The notes: generated by a model from the sequence alone, not told the origin. A stretch of 21,043 nt of DNA from Firmicutes bacterium UBA7510 (GCA_002479485.1 DLNM01000047.1:1-21043); one strand, 5' to 3'; shown: positions 1-8,954, counted from the first letter of the stretch. Numbers and translations: made by a program.

Positions 1-13
1 AAAATCATATTTT

Positions 14-1447
14 CTATACATTTAATTCAATTTCAATTCCTAATTCAGATTTATTTTCTTCTAATATATCTTTTATAACTTCTTCATAAAAATCTACAAC
101 TTGTTCAGGAGCTCTTCCTACGAAATTTTTAGGATTAACAATTAAATTTATTTCATCTGAAGATAAATTTATAATTTTGCTGTTAGTCATTCTTTCTAAT
201 AAGTCATTTGGGTTACCAAATTTTTTAACCTGCTCCCCTGCTTGCATAGATAAAGTTCTTATCTCCTCATGAAGCTCTTGTCTATCTCCGCCACGTTTTA
301 CACATTCCATTATAACATTTTCTGTAGCCATAAATGGTAATTCTTCTTTTATGTGCTTTTCTATAACCTTTTCATTTACAACCATTCCATTAAATATATT
401 TATAGCAATACCTAAGATAGCATCACAAGCTAAAAATCCCTGTGGTATACTCAATCTTCTATTTGCAGAATCATCAAGTGTTCTTTCTAACCATTGTGTT
501 GCAGCAGTATTTTCCATATTAGCAGTATTAGATATTATAAATCTTGATAAGGAAGCTATTCTTTCACTTCTCATAGGGTTTCTTTTGTATGCCATGGCTG
601 ATGAACCTATTTGACTCTTTTCAAATGGTTCTTCAATTTCTTTTAAGCTTTGAAGTATTCTTATATCGTTTGTTGCCTTGTGTAAGCTTTGCGCTATACC
701 TGATAGTACGTTAGCAACCATTGTATCTAGCTTTCTTGAATAAGTTTGACCAGTTAAATAAAATGAGCTTTCAAATCCCATTTTTTCAGCTACCATTTTA
801 TCAACTTTTTTAACTTTTTCATTGTCATTTTCAAATAAACTCATAAAGCTAGCTTGTGTTCCTGTAGTTCCTTTAACACCTCTAAGCTTTAATTTACTAA
901 TACAAAACTCTAACTGTTCATAATCCATATATAAGTCTTGTAACCAAAGACTTGCTCTTTTACCCACTGTAGTTAACTGAGCTGGTTGAAAATGTGTAAA
1001 TCCAAGGGTTGGAATATCTTTGTATTTTAAGCAAAATTGGGATAATACATTCATTAGATTCAATAACTTATTTTTAATAATTAATAATGCCTCACGCATT
1101 ATAATTACATCTGTATTATCACCTACATAAGCACTTGTTGCTCCTAAATGAATTATAGGCATCGCCTTAGGGCAAGCTGTTCCAAAGGTATGAACGTGCG
1201 CCATAACATCATGCCTAAATTCCTTTTCTTTTTGAGCAGCTAGTACATAATCTATATTATGTAAATTATTTTTCATTTCATTTATTTGCTCGTCAGTTAT
1301 ATTTAATCCTAACTCCTGTTCTGCTTCAGCTAAAGCAACCCAAAGCTTTCTCCATGTACTAAATTTTTTATTGTCAGAAAAAACATAACTCATTTCTTTA
1401 CTTGCATAACGTGTTATTAATGGATTTTCATAAATATCTCTACTCAT
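14..1447 (-). CDS. purB: Adenylosuccinate lyase
   Basis: The product catalyses two steps of purine synthesis: release of fumarate from SAICAR to give AICAR, and from adenylosuccinate to give AMP. The 477-residue protein is a full-length member of the fumarase/aspartase superfamily. The superfamily signature GSSAMAYKRNP lies near residue 285, inside the flexible catalytic loop. The conserved segments around LGATSAYVGDNTD and GFTHFQPAQ, which supply active-site residues, are also present. The ATG start is preceded by AGGAG with about 7 bases of spacing. The gene has its own promoter (1516-1544) behind the rny terminator, so it is probably transcribed separately from rny. The cytoplasmic enzyme normally works as a homotetramer, as known for the family. 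Only 13 bases follow the stop codon, so its terminator is not visible. Confidence 0.97.
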   Translation of the reverse strand: MSRDIYENPLITRYASKEMSYVFSDNKKFSTWRKLWVALAEAEQELGLNITDEQINEMKNNLHNIDYVLAAQKEKEFRHDVMAHVHTFGTACPKAMPIIHLGATSAYVGDNTDVIIMREALLIIKNKLLNLMNVLSQFCLKYKDIPTLGFTHFQPAQLTTVGKRASLWLQDLYMDYEQLEFCISKLKLRGVKGTTGTQASFMSLFENDNEKVKKVDKMVAEKMGFESSFYLTGQTYSRKLDTMVANVLSGIAQSLHKATNDIRILQSLKEIEEPFEKSQIGSSAMAYKRNPMRSERIASLSRFIISNTANMENTAATQWLERTLDDSANRRLSIPQGFLACDAILGIAINIFNGMVVNEKVIEKHIKEELPFMATENVIMECVKRGGDRQELHEEIRTLSMQAGEQVKKFGNPNDLLERMTNSKIINLSSDEINLIVNPKNFVGRAPEQVVDFYEEVIKDILEENKSELGIEIELNV

Positions 1448-1515
1448 TTGTGTTCTCCTATATAATATTTAAATCTAGTTCTTCCTAAAGCAAATATATA
1501 ATATTTCCTCTTGTA

Positions 1516-1544
1516 AATATATAATATTTCATTGTAATTGTAAA
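1516..1544 (-). promoter_or_regulatory. Sigma-A promoter of purB
   Basis: Read on the minus strand, TTTACA (1539-1544) and TATATT (1516-1521) are separated by exactly 17 bases, a good sigma-A pair. A 16-base direct repeat (aaatatataatatttc, at 1492-1507 and 1515-1530) covers the -10 box and is repeated just downstream of it. No purine-riboswitch structure is evident in the short leader. Confidence 0.65.
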
Positions 1545-1550
1545 GTGTTT

Positions 1551-1586
1551 TTAAAAATAAAAGAAGCAAACAATTTTGTTTACTTC
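1551..1586 (-). terminator. Rho-independent terminator of rny
   Basis: Two 11-base arms (1563-1573 and 1576-1586) form a hairpin with one G-U pair. On the minus strand a run of T residues (TTTTATTTTT) follows. It starts 14 bases after the rny stop codon. Confidence 0.85.
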
Positions 1587-1599
1587 TCTATATATTATT

Positions 1600-3135
1600 T
1601 TATTTTGCGTATTCAATTGCTCTAGTTTCTCTTATAACATTAACTTTAATTTGTCCTGGATATTCTAATTCATCTTCAATTTTCTTAACTATATCTTTAG
1701 CAATTAATATTATAGAGTTGTCATTTACAACCTCTGGTTTAACCATAATTCTTATTTCTCTACCAGCTTGTATAGCAAATGATTTTTCAACACCTTCAAA
1801 TGAATTTGATATTTCTTCTAATTTTTCTAATCTCTTAATATATGTCTCAAGTGTTTCTCTTCTAGCTCCTGGTCTTGCTGCTGATATTGCATCTGCCGCT
1901 TGTACCAATACAGCTTCTATTGTTTGTGGTTCTACATCTCCATGATGTGCACCGATTGCATGTAATACTGCTTTATTTTCTTTGTATTTTCTAGCTAAGT
2001 CTTCACCGATTACTACGTGAGGTCCCTCAACTTCATGATCTACTGCCTTACCTATATCATGCAATAAACCTGCTCTTTTAGCTATTTTAACATCAGCACC
2101 TAATTCAGAGGCCATAATACCTGCTAAATGAGCAACCTCAATTGAGTGTTTTAAAACATTTTGACCGTAACTAGTTCTAAATCTTAATCTACCTAATAAT
2201 TTTATAAGTTCTGGATGTAGTCCGTGTACTCCTGTTTCAAATGCAGCCTGTTCACCATCATCTTTAATTTTTTGTTCGATTTCTTTTTTAGATTTTTCAA
2301 CCATTTCTTCAATTCTGGCTGGATGTATTCTTCCATCTGATATTAGCTTTTCTAATGCAAGTCTTGCAACTTCACGTCTTATTGGATCAAACCCTGAAAT
2401 AACTACTGCTTCTGGTGTATCATCTATAATTAAATCAATACCAGTTAGAGTCTCTAGAGCTCTAATGTTCCTACCTTCTCTACCAATTATTCTACCTTTC
2501 ATTTCGTCGTTTGGTAAATCAACTACAGATACTGTTGTTTCAGCAACATGGTCTGCGGAACATTTTTGAACTGCATATGTTATAATCTCTCTTGCTTTTC
2601 TTTCAGCATTTTCTTTAGCATCTCTTTCAATTTCTTTAACTATCAATGCTGCTTCTTGTTCAGCTTCTCTTTTGATATTATCAACTAAAATTTCTTTTGC
2701 TTCTTCAGCTGTTAAACCAGATATTCTCTCTAGCTCTTCATTTTGTTTATCATGAATAGCAGTAAGTCTTGTTTGCTTTAATTCTAACTCTTTTAATTTC
2801 TTTTGTAAGCTATCTTCTTTCTTCTCAATATTTAAACTCTTTGCATCAAGAGTTTCTTCTTTTTTGAATAACCTTTTTTCGGTTTTTTGAAGTTCAGCTC
2901 TTCTTTCTCTTGTTTCTCTTTCAAGCTCATTTCTTAGCTTATGTGATTCATCTTTTGCTTCAAGTAAAATTTCTTTCTTTTTTGTTTCAGCTTCTTTTAC
3001 GGATTCTTCCATAATTCTTTTAGCTTCTATTTCAGCACTGCCAATTTTCTTCTCAGATATATTTTTGCGCACAAGTATACCAATAATAGTTCCTATGGCT
3101 ATACCGGCAATGCCAATAAGTATTTCAATGAACAA
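1600..3135 (-). CDS. rny: Ribonuclease Y
   Basis: This is a membrane-anchored endoribonuclease that starts mRNA decay in Firmicutes. The 511-residue protein has the full RNase Y layout. One N-terminal membrane segment (residues 1-24) is followed by a long charged Glu/Lys/Arg-rich coiled coil (about 25-190). A KH RNA-binding domain carries GRIIGREGRNIRAL at about 215, and an HD hydrolase domain carries the metal ligands in LLHDIGKAVDHE near residue 360. The start codon is TTG (3133-3135), placed by a strong GGGAGGTG site 5-6 bases upstream. Its own promoter lies at 3226-3254 and a terminator follows the gene. The order recA then rny is a conserved Clostridia arrangement. Confidence 0.97.
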   Translation of the reverse strand: MFIEILIGIAGIAIGTIIGILVRKNISEKKIGSAEIEAKRIMEESVKEAETKKKEILLEAKDESHKLRNELERETRERRAELQKTEKRLFKKEETLDAKSLNIEKKEDSLQKKLKELELKQTRLTAIHDKQNEELERISGLTAEEAKEILVDNIKREAEQEAALIVKEIERDAKENAERKAREIITYAVQKCSADHVAETTVSVVDLPNDEMKGRIIGREGRNIRALETLTGIDLIIDDTPEAVVISGFDPIRREVARLALEKLISDGRIHPARIEEMVEKSKKEIEQKIKDDGEQAAFETGVHGLHPELIKLLGRLRFRTSYGQNVLKHSIEVAHLAGIMASELGADVKIAKRAGLLHDIGKAVDHEVEGPHVVIGEDLARKYKENKAVLHAIGAHHGDVEPQTIEAVLVQAADAISAARPGARRETLETYIKRLEKLEEISNSFEGVEKSFAIQAGREIRIMVKPEVVNDNSIILIAKDIVKKIEDELEYPGQIKVNVIRETRAIEYAK

Positions 3136-3225
3136 TTCAACACCTCCCTATTAATTTTTCAAGCTGCGTAATATATTTTTAAATAAAACACATTTAATTA
3201 TTTATCATTATATAAGCATATTAAT

Positions 3226-3254
3226 ATTTTATTATTTTTTCTTCAAATTGTCAA
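3226..3254 (-). promoter_or_regulatory. Sigma-A promoter of rny
   Basis: On the minus strand, a perfect TTGACA (3249-3254) is followed 17 bases later by TAAAAT (3226-3231). This leaves a leader of roughly 85 bases before the TTG start codon. The promoter lies beyond the recA terminator, so rny is transcribed independently of recA. Confidence 0.8.
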
Positions 3255-3282
3255 GAAATGAATGATTTATATTGAATAAATT

Positions 3283-3324
3283 ATAAAAAAATAATAAGCC
3301 ACAATATAAATATTATGGCTTATT
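3283..3324 (-). terminator. Rho-independent terminator of recA
   Basis: Fourteen-base arms (3293-3306 and 3311-3324) form a hairpin containing G-U pairs and a 4-base loop. On the minus strand ATTTTTTTAT follows. It lies just past the recA stop codon. Confidence 0.9.
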
Positions 3325-3334
3325 TATAAATAAT

Positions 3335-4360
3335 CTACTCTGTATCATCTGAACTTTCTGATTTAAGTATTGATCCAGAATTTAAACTGTATTTTTCTCT
3401 AACTAATTTATCAATTTCTATTAGCAGTTCTGGATTAGCAGTCAAATATTCCTTTGCATTTTCTCTACCTTGTCCAATTCTAGTAGAACCGTAAGAATAC
3501 CATGCACCAGATTTGTTTACTATTTCTGATTCAACTGCCATATCAAGCACACAACCCTCTTTAGATATGCCTTTACCATAAATAATATCAAACTCAGCTG
3601 TTTTAAATGGAGGTGCTACTTTGTTTTTAACAACTTTTACTTTAGTTCTGTTACCATATATTTCATCACCTTTTTTTAATGACTCCACTCTTCTAACATC
3701 TAGTCTTATAGATGCGTAAAATTTAAGTGCACGTCCACCAGTAGTTGTTTCTGGGCTCCCAAACATAACTCCAACTTTTTCTCTTAACTGGTTAATAAAT
3801 ATTGCAGTAGAATTAGACTTATTAATAGCTCCAGCAAGCTTTCTTAATGCTTGAGACATAAGTCTTGCTTGTAATCCAATGAAGGAATCTCCCATTTCAC
3901 CTTCAATTTCTGCCTTAGGTACTAATGCAGCAACTGAGTCAATAACTATAACATCTACAGCACCACTTCTAACTAGTGCCTCTGCTATTTCAAGAGCTTG
4001 TTCTCCTGTATCTGGCTGTGATACTATTAAATTACCTATATCTACACCTAAGCCTTTAGCATAGGTTGGATCTAATGCATGCTCTGCATCTATAAATGCA
4101 GCTATGCCACCGTTTTTTTGTGATTCAGCTATTATATGTAAAGCAACAGTTGTTTTACCTGATGATTCTGGTCCATATATTTCTACTATTCTTCCTTTTG
4201 GAACTCCGCCAATACCCATTGCTAAATCTAACGTTAATGCACCAGTAGATATAGCTTCAATATTTAGCTTTGCATCCTCTCCTAATTTCATTATTGAGCC
4301 TTTACCAAATTGCTTCTCAATTCCAGCTAAGGCTAATTCAAGAGCTTTTTCTTTTTCCAT
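3335..4360 (-). CDS. recA: Recombinase RecA
   Basis: RecA is the ATP-dependent DNA strand-exchange protein. It also acts as the co-protease that triggers LexA self-cleavage in the SOS response. The 341-residue protein is full length. The Walker A motif GPESSGKTT is near residues 64-72. The Walker B region VDVIVIDSVAALVPKAE, the DNA-binding loop 1 around EGEMGDSFIGLQARLMSQ and the loop 2 region FGSPETTTGGRALK are all present. The C-terminus ends in the usual acidic tail. The ATG start has an AAGGAG site upstream. Control is clear from the sequence: a consensus promoter (4395-4423) followed directly by a LexA box (4377-4390). There is no cinA between pgsA and recA. Confidence 0.98.
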   Translation of the reverse strand: MEKEKALELALAGIEKQFGKGSIMKLGEDAKLNIEAISTGALTLDLAMGIGGVPKGRIVEIYGPESSGKTTVALHIIAESQKNGGIAAFIDAEHALDPTYAKGLGVDIGNLIVSQPDTGEQALEIAEALVRSGAVDVIVIDSVAALVPKAEIEGEMGDSFIGLQARLMSQALRKLAGAINKSNSTAIFINQLREKVGVMFGSPETTTGGRALKFYASIRLDVRRVESLKKGDEIYGNRTKVKVVKNKVAPPFKTAEFDIIYGKGISKEGCVLDMAVESEIVNKSGAWYSYGSTRIGQGRENAKEYLTANPELLIEIDKLVREKYSLNSGSILKSESSDDTE

Positions 4361-4376
4361 TTACAACACTCCTTAT

Positions 4377-4390
4377 CGAACATTCGTTTG
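4377..4390. promoter_or_regulatory. LexA (SOS) box of recA
   Basis: The 14-base dyad CGAACATTCGTTTG matches the Firmicutes LexA consensus CGAAC-RNRY-GTTCG at 13 of 14 positions when read on the minus strand. It lies directly downstream of the recA -10 box, where bound LexA would block transcription. Confidence 0.9.
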
Positions 4391-4394
4391 TTTT

Positions 4395-4423
4395 ATTATA
4401 CCTAGTAATTTCATATTTGTCAA
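4395..4423 (-). promoter_or_regulatory. Consensus sigma-A promoter of recA
   Basis: On the minus strand TTGACA (4418-4423) and TATAAT (4395-4400) are both perfect and separated by 17 bases. The LexA box starts 4 bases downstream of the -10 element. Confidence 0.93.
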
Positions 4424-4479
4424 CAGAAAATAAAAAACATTTTCAGAAATAAAATACATTTTTGAATAATAAAAATTAA

Positions 4480-5037
4480 TTACATACTCTTAATTACTTT
4501 TCTATTATCATAAATATATGTTGCCGCTGAAATAACAGTTAATAATATAGTTAAAATAATAAGTGGTATTATTAATATGCTTAAAAATCCAAATATACCG
4601 GCAAAATCACATAAAATTACTATAACTAATAGCATTTGTATGACTGTTTTAAACTTACCCCATACATTGGCAGCTATTGTTATTCCCTTTGATGCTGCAA
4701 GCATTCTAAATCCTGAGATTATAAATTCTCTTGCAATTATCAGTATAACAATCCATGAGCTTATATAATTTATTTCTACAAAGCAAATAAGCGCAGAGCA
4801 TACCAAAAGCTTATCTGCTAATGGATCCATAAACTTTCCGAAATCTGTTATTAAATTATGCTTTCTTGCTATTTGACCATCCAAAGTATCAGTTATTGCA
4901 GCTCCAACAAATATTATAAGTGGTAATATTCTAAATAATGTTATATCTGTATTATTACTTAACAATAAAATTAAAACAAAAACTGGTACTAAACACATTC
5001 TTAAAACTGTTAGCTTATTAGGTAAATTCATTTTCAT
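4480..5037 (-). CDS. pgsA: CDP-diacylglycerol--glycerol-3-phosphate 3-phosphatidyltransferase
   Basis: This integral membrane enzyme makes phosphatidylglycerol phosphate from CDP-diacylglycerol and glycerol-3-phosphate, the committed step to phosphatidylglycerol and cardiolipin. The 185-residue protein carries the complete CDP-alcohol phosphatidyltransferase motif, with Asp50, Asp53, Gly54, Ala57, Arg58, Gly67, Asp71 and Asp75 in the expected spacing. Several hydrophobic membrane segments are present. The ATG shares one base with the rimO stop codon (TAATG), and GGAGG lies 9 bases upstream within the end of rimO, so translation is probably coupled. A second in-frame ATG two codons later is possible but farther from the ribosome binding site. 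No convincing terminator is visible after it; recA begins from its own promoter. Confidence 0.95.
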   Translation of the reverse strand: MKMNLPNKLTVLRMCLVPVFVLILLLSNNTDITLFRILPLIIFVGAAITDTLDGQIARKHNLITDFGKFMDPLADKLLVCSALICFVEINYISSWIVILIIAREFIISGFRMLAASKGITIAANVWGKFKTVIQMLLVIVILCDFAGIFGFLSILIIPLIILTILLTVISAATYIYDNRKVIKSM

Positions 5038-6365
5038 TAATTTAAACCTCCAATATCTCCTATTAAATCATATTCTAAAGCATCTACAATACTTACTTTA
5101 TAAATCTCACCAACATTTAATTTTACATTAGAATTTACAAAAACACATCCATCTATTTCTGGAGAGTCCATATAAGTACGTCCTAAATACTCATTATCCC
5201 CTGAATCTTCATCAATAATAACATCATAGGTCTTACCTATTTTAGCTGTGTTATTATTAAATGATATCTCTTGTTGGATTTTCATTAATTCTTCTTGTCT
5301 AGCTTCTTTTATTTCTTCTTTAATTTGATTTTTAAGCTTGTAGGCAGCAGTATTTTCTTCTCTTGAATACTTAAATACGCCTACTCTATCTAATTTATAC
5401 TCCTTCAAGAACTCTTTTAACATCTCATGGTCTTCTTCGGTCTCTCCTGGAAAACCTGTTATTAAAGAAGTTCTAATTACTGCTTCAGGTATTTCTTTCC
5501 TAATTTTTTTAATTAAATTTGTTATCTGCTCTTTATTTGTCTTTCTGTTCATTCTTTTTAAAACATCATCACTGATGTGCTGTAAAGGTATATCAAAGTA
5601 TTTTAAAAGCTTATCATTAGCTTTAAACTCCATTATTAGCTCATCGTATAAATCCTCAGGATATAAATAATGCACTCTTATCCATTTTATACCTTCAATT
5701 TTGGATAACTCCCCAATCAATTTATGAAGTTGTCTTTCACCATATAAATCTAAACCATATTTGCTAGTATCTTGTGCTATAACTATAAGTTCCTTAACAC
5801 CCTGTTTAGATAATATACGCGCTTCATTGACAATATCCTCTATTTTTCTACTTCTATATTTACCTCTTATCTTAGGAATAACGCAGTAAGTACAATGATT
5901 GCTGCAACCTTCAGATATTTTTAAAAACGCATAGTATTTAGGTGTTAGTAGTTCTCTAGGTAAATCTTCAACAATCGTTTCATCTATTTCTACACTTATT
6001 ACTTTTTGCTTTTCTTTTTGGTGTTCTTCTATAATCTTATCAATTTTTTCGTAACCATGTGTTCCAATTAAAATATCTATTTCTGGTATTTCTTTAAGTA
6101 AATCATCACTATATCTTTGCGCTAAGCAACCAGTTACAATAATTGTAATGTCATTACTTCCTTTTAACTCAGCTGCTTCTATAATCGAATTAATAGATTC
6201 TTCTTTTGCATCATTTATAAACGAACAAGTGTTTATAATAATATAATCCGCCTTATCTGCAAATTCTACTATTTCATAACCTTTGTTCTTTAATAATCCA
6301 AGCATATTTTCTGAATCTACTAAATTTTTAGAACATCCAAGTGATTGTAAATAAATTTTGTTCAT
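5037..6365 (-). CDS. rimO: Ribosomal protein S12 methylthiotransferase RimO
   Basis: This radical-SAM enzyme adds a methylthio group to a conserved aspartate of ribosomal protein S12. The 442-residue protein has the three-domain layout. The N-terminal MTTase domain has cluster cysteines Cys11, Cys47 and Cys80. The radical-SAM domain has CxxxCxxC at Cys154, Cys158 and Cys161. A C-terminal TRAM-like domain covers about the last 65 residues. The N-terminal SLGCSKNLVDSE is typical of RimO rather than of the tRNA-modifying relative MiaB. The AAGGAG site lies inside the last codons of ftsK, 7 bases before the ATG, so ftsK, rimO and pgsA read as one compact operon. Confidence 0.95.
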   Translation of the reverse strand: MNKIYLQSLGCSKNLVDSENMLGLLKNKGYEIVEFADKADYIIINTCSFINDAKEESINSIIEAAELKGSNDITIIVTGCLAQRYSDDLLKEIPEIDILIGTHGYEKIDKIIEEHQKEKQKVISVEIDETIVEDLPRELLTPKYYAFLKISEGCSNHCTYCVIPKIRGKYRSRKIEDIVNEARILSKQGVKELIVIAQDTSKYGLDLYGERQLHKLIGELSKIEGIKWIRVHYLYPEDLYDELIMEFKANDKLLKYFDIPLQHISDDVLKRMNRKTNKEQITNLIKKIRKEIPEAVIRTSLITGFPGETEEDHEMLKEFLKEYKLDRVGVFKYSREENTAAYKLKNQIKEEIKEARQEELMKIQQEISFNNNTAKIGKTYDVIIDEDSGDNEYLGRTYMDSPEIDGCVFVNSNVKLNVGEIYKVSIVDALEYDLIGDIGGLN

Positions 6366-6369
6366 TAAG

Positions 6370-8820
6370 TTACTCCTTCATTTCCTCTAATTCTTCCTTT
6401 GTTATAAGTACTTTTCGTGGCTTACTTCCTTCGTAACCACTTATAATACCTCTTTCTTCTAGTGCATCAATAAGTCTAGCCGCCCTGTTATATCCTATAG
6501 AAAATCTTCTTTGTAAATAGGATGCAGAGGCTTGCCCTTCTTCAACAACTAGCTCTATAACTTGCTCTAATAAATCATCTACCTTTTCATTAGCAACGGG
6601 AGCTTTTTCTATTTCTGCATTAATATTGTTTACCTTTTGTTGTATCTTTTGCTCAACAATTTGCTCAACTACTCGTTTAATTTCATCATCTGATATAAAA
6701 GTACCTTGAATTCTTATAGGCTTTGGCATACCCATTGGATGATATAGCATATCTCCTTTTCCAAGTAATTTCTCTGCTCCACTTGCATCTAAAATTGTTC
6801 TTGAGTCAATATAAGAAGAAACAGCAAAAGCAATTCTTGATGGAATATTTGCCTTTATAGTACCAGTTATTACATCAACAGAAGGTCTTTGTGTTGCTAT
6901 TACAAGATGTATTCCACATGCTCTTGCAAGCTGAGCGATTCTTGTAATACATTCTTCTACCTCACCAGGTGCAACCTGCATTAAATCTGCAAGCTCATCT
7001 ATTATAATAACAATTTGAGGCATTTTTTCTTCTAATCTATTCTCTTTTAACATTTTATCATTAAATGAGAATATATCTCTAACACTATTTTGAGCAAATA
7101 TCTTATATCTAGTTGTCATTTCTGAAACAGCCCAATTAAGTGCATTTGAAGCTTTTCTAGGGTCAGTAACTACTGGTATTAAAAGGTGCGGTATACCGTT
7201 ATATATATTAAGCTCAACTACCTTAGGATCTATTAATATTAGCTTCACTTCATCAGGTCTAGCTTTATATAATATACTCATTATTAAACTATTAATGCAT
7301 ACACTCTTTCCAGAGCCAGTAGCGCCAGCAACCAATAGGTGAGGCATTTTTTCAATACTTCCAACAATATTTTTGCCAGCTATGTCTTTTCCTAAAGCAA
7401 ATGGAATTTTAGATTTTAATTCTTTAAATTCCCTCGAATCAACAAGACTTTTAAATAGAACATCTGTTTTTTCCTTGTTTGGTACCTCAATACCTACAGC
7501 AGATTTACCAGGTATTGGTGCTTCAATTCTTATATCTGAAGTAGCTAAGTTAAGTGCTATATCATTTTGTAAACTTGTTATTCTGCTAACCTTAATCCCA
7601 GGTGCAGGTTGAAGCTCATATCTAGTAATTGATGGTCCCTTGCTGATTTGTGTTATATTACATTGAATATTAAAGCTTTGTAGAGTTTCAATTAGTTTTT
7701 CTGCTTCTCTTTTTAAATCTTCTTTCACATTCATAGTCTTTTGTTTTGGATTATTTAATAGAGATATATCTGGAAGCTTATATTCAACAACAGGATTAGA
7801 TTTAAAATCATGAGAATTATCAACTATTTTTATATCATCAAGTTTATTTTCTTTAGTATTTGATATCTCTACTTCTTCTTTTGGTTTTATCTCAGATTCT
7901 TTTTTAACAGGCTGCTTTTCTTCTTCAATATCCTTTGTAACCTTTATATCTTCAATTTTCAATTGCGTAATACTCTTATTTTGTAAAGTTCTAACTTCTG
8001 GATGGTCACTATTATAATCAAATATTTGAATATTTTGATTTTGAGCATCAATTTCCTCTACACTTGGCTTATGTTTTTCTTTTTTGATTTTCTTCTTATT
8101 TTCTTCAGCTAAATCCTCATCATTTTCTACTTCAATGTAAATAAAATTGTAAATTGTATTTACAGTTTTCTTGATGAAGTTAATAATTATTTTAAAGAAG
8201 CTAATTAAGCTTTGGTTTGTAAAAATAATTGTAAATACTAATATAAACGCACTAATTAATATGTAAGTACCAGTTATGCCAAGTAATTTTATGAATATGT
8301 AGCTTGTTATATTTCCTAATAATCCACCACCTAATATAACCAATTGATTATAATCAATGGATATTTTAAATACCTCAACAATTGATTTATCTAAAGGAAA
8401 AAAATTTTGTACAGTGCAATCTCTAATTGCTATAATCATTAATATACATAAAAAAAGTCCAGAAATTGCAATGATTTGTTTCTTTTCACTATATATCAAA
8501 ATATTTAAAAGTTGCAGTACTCCCATTAGCATAATCACAAAAGGCAGAACGTACATCCCTTTACCGAATATAGCGACTAAAAAAATTTTTATCCAATCCC
8601 CAACTATTCCGATTTGTCCTGTTTGATTAACAACAAAAATCAAAAAAGAAGCAAAAGCAATTATTATTACTCCTAATATTTCTTTTTTTAATACATTTAC
8701 TTTTTCATTAATTTTTTTTTCTTGCATTTTTTTACTTGGTCCACTATTTTTTCGTGGTTTGTTTTTAGCCGTACTATTAGCACTATTATTGCTTACCGCT
8801 TTTTCCTTTGCATTTGCCAT
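6370..8820 (-). CDS. ftsK: DNA translocase FtsK/SpoIIIE
   Basis: This septum-anchored, hexameric ATPase pumps chromosomal DNA through the closing division or sporulation septum. The 816-residue protein has a hydrophobic N-terminal region with about four or five membrane segments (roughly residues 45-200). A charged Glu/Lys-rich linker follows, then the motor with Walker A GATGSGKS near 495 and Walker B IIIDELADL near 608. A C-terminal winged-helix gamma domain (from about 745, with YLQRRFSIGYNRAARLID) reads the DNA orientation sequences. I place the start at 8820, MANAKEK. An ATG four codons upstream (8832) has no usable ribosome binding site, and the GGAGG at 8826-8830 would lie inside that longer reading frame. 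The sequence cannot separate FtsK from SpoIIIE function; synteny with ymxH and the protease gene fits the SpoIIIE locus of Bacillus. Confidence 0.95.
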   Translation of the reverse strand: MANAKEKAVSNNSANSTAKNKPRKNSGPSKKMQEKKINEKVNVLKKEILGVIIIAFASFLIFVVNQTGQIGIVGDWIKIFLVAIFGKGMYVLPFVIMLMGVLQLLNILIYSEKKQIIAISGLFLCILMIIAIRDCTVQNFFPLDKSIVEVFKISIDYNQLVILGGGLLGNITSYIFIKLLGITGTYILISAFILVFTIIFTNQSLISFFKIIINFIKKTVNTIYNFIYIEVENDEDLAEENKKKIKKEKHKPSVEEIDAQNQNIQIFDYNSDHPEVRTLQNKSITQLKIEDIKVTKDIEEEKQPVKKESEIKPKEEVEISNTKENKLDDIKIVDNSHDFKSNPVVEYKLPDISLLNNPKQKTMNVKEDLKREAEKLIETLQSFNIQCNITQISKGPSITRYELQPAPGIKVSRITSLQNDIALNLATSDIRIEAPIPGKSAVGIEVPNKEKTDVLFKSLVDSREFKELKSKIPFALGKDIAGKNIVGSIEKMPHLLVAGATGSGKSVCINSLIMSILYKARPDEVKLILIDPKVVELNIYNGIPHLLIPVVTDPRKASNALNWAVSEMTTRYKIFAQNSVRDIFSFNDKMLKENRLEEKMPQIVIIIDELADLMQVAPGEVEECITRIAQLARACGIHLVIATQRPSVDVITGTIKANIPSRIAFAVSSYIDSRTILDASGAEKLLGKGDMLYHPMGMPKPIRIQGTFISDDEIKRVVEQIVEQKIQQKVNNINAEIEKAPVANEKVDDLLEQVIELVVEEGQASASYLQRRFSIGYNRAARLIDALEERGIISGYEGSKPRKVLITKEELEEMKE

Positions 8821-8841
8821 AACAACCTCCATTACCCTGTT

Positions 8842-8892
8842 TCACGGCATTATAATAAATTTAGTGTGAAATGTTTTTATTTCACACTTTCA
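8842..8892. repeat. Degenerate, shortened copy of the multi-hairpin leader repeat (ftsK leader)
   Basis: A 10-base perfect inverted repeat (8863-8872 and 8879-8888, TAGTGTGAA type) lies in the ftsK leader. The sequence from the ftsK ribosome binding site outward (AACCTCCATTA, then TTCACGGCAT, TATAATAAA, the hairpin, TTCACC) parallels the repeats at 11647-11725 and 20965-21043. The middle GAAAAATC hairpin is missing. A C-to-T change in one arm is matched by a G-to-A change in the other, so the stem is preserved. The relationship is inferred from layout and partial identity. Confidence 0.5.
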
Positions 8893-8921
8893 CCCTCTAA
8901 TAATATAATTGCATACACTAT

Positions 8922-8951
8922 ATTATAGCATAAAAATGGTTTAAACTGCAA
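8922..8951 (-). promoter_or_regulatory. Probable promoter of the ftsK-rimO-pgsA operon
   Basis: On the minus strand TATAAT (8922-8927) is preceded by TGC, giving an extended -10 element. A weak TTGCAG -35 (8946-8951) lies 18 bases away. It sits between the terminator of the protease gene and the hairpin in the ftsK leader. Confidence 0.6.
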
Positions 8952-8954
8952 ATA

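Noticed and set aside
6223..6234. LexA-like sequence GAACAAGTGTTT inside rimO
   Set aside because: It lies deep inside coding sequence with no promoter beside it, and its GTTT half is imperfect; a similar chance match occurs in ftsK.
7458..7469. LexA-like sequence GAACATCTGTTT inside ftsK
   Set aside because: It is within the motor-domain coding region, not at a promoter. It shows that GAAC-N4-GTTT occurs by chance in this AT-rich DNA.
8821..8832. Four-codon longer ftsK start (MEVVMANAK)
   Set aside because: The GGAGG ribosome binding site at 8826-8830 would lie inside the extension, so the ATG at 8820 is the real start.
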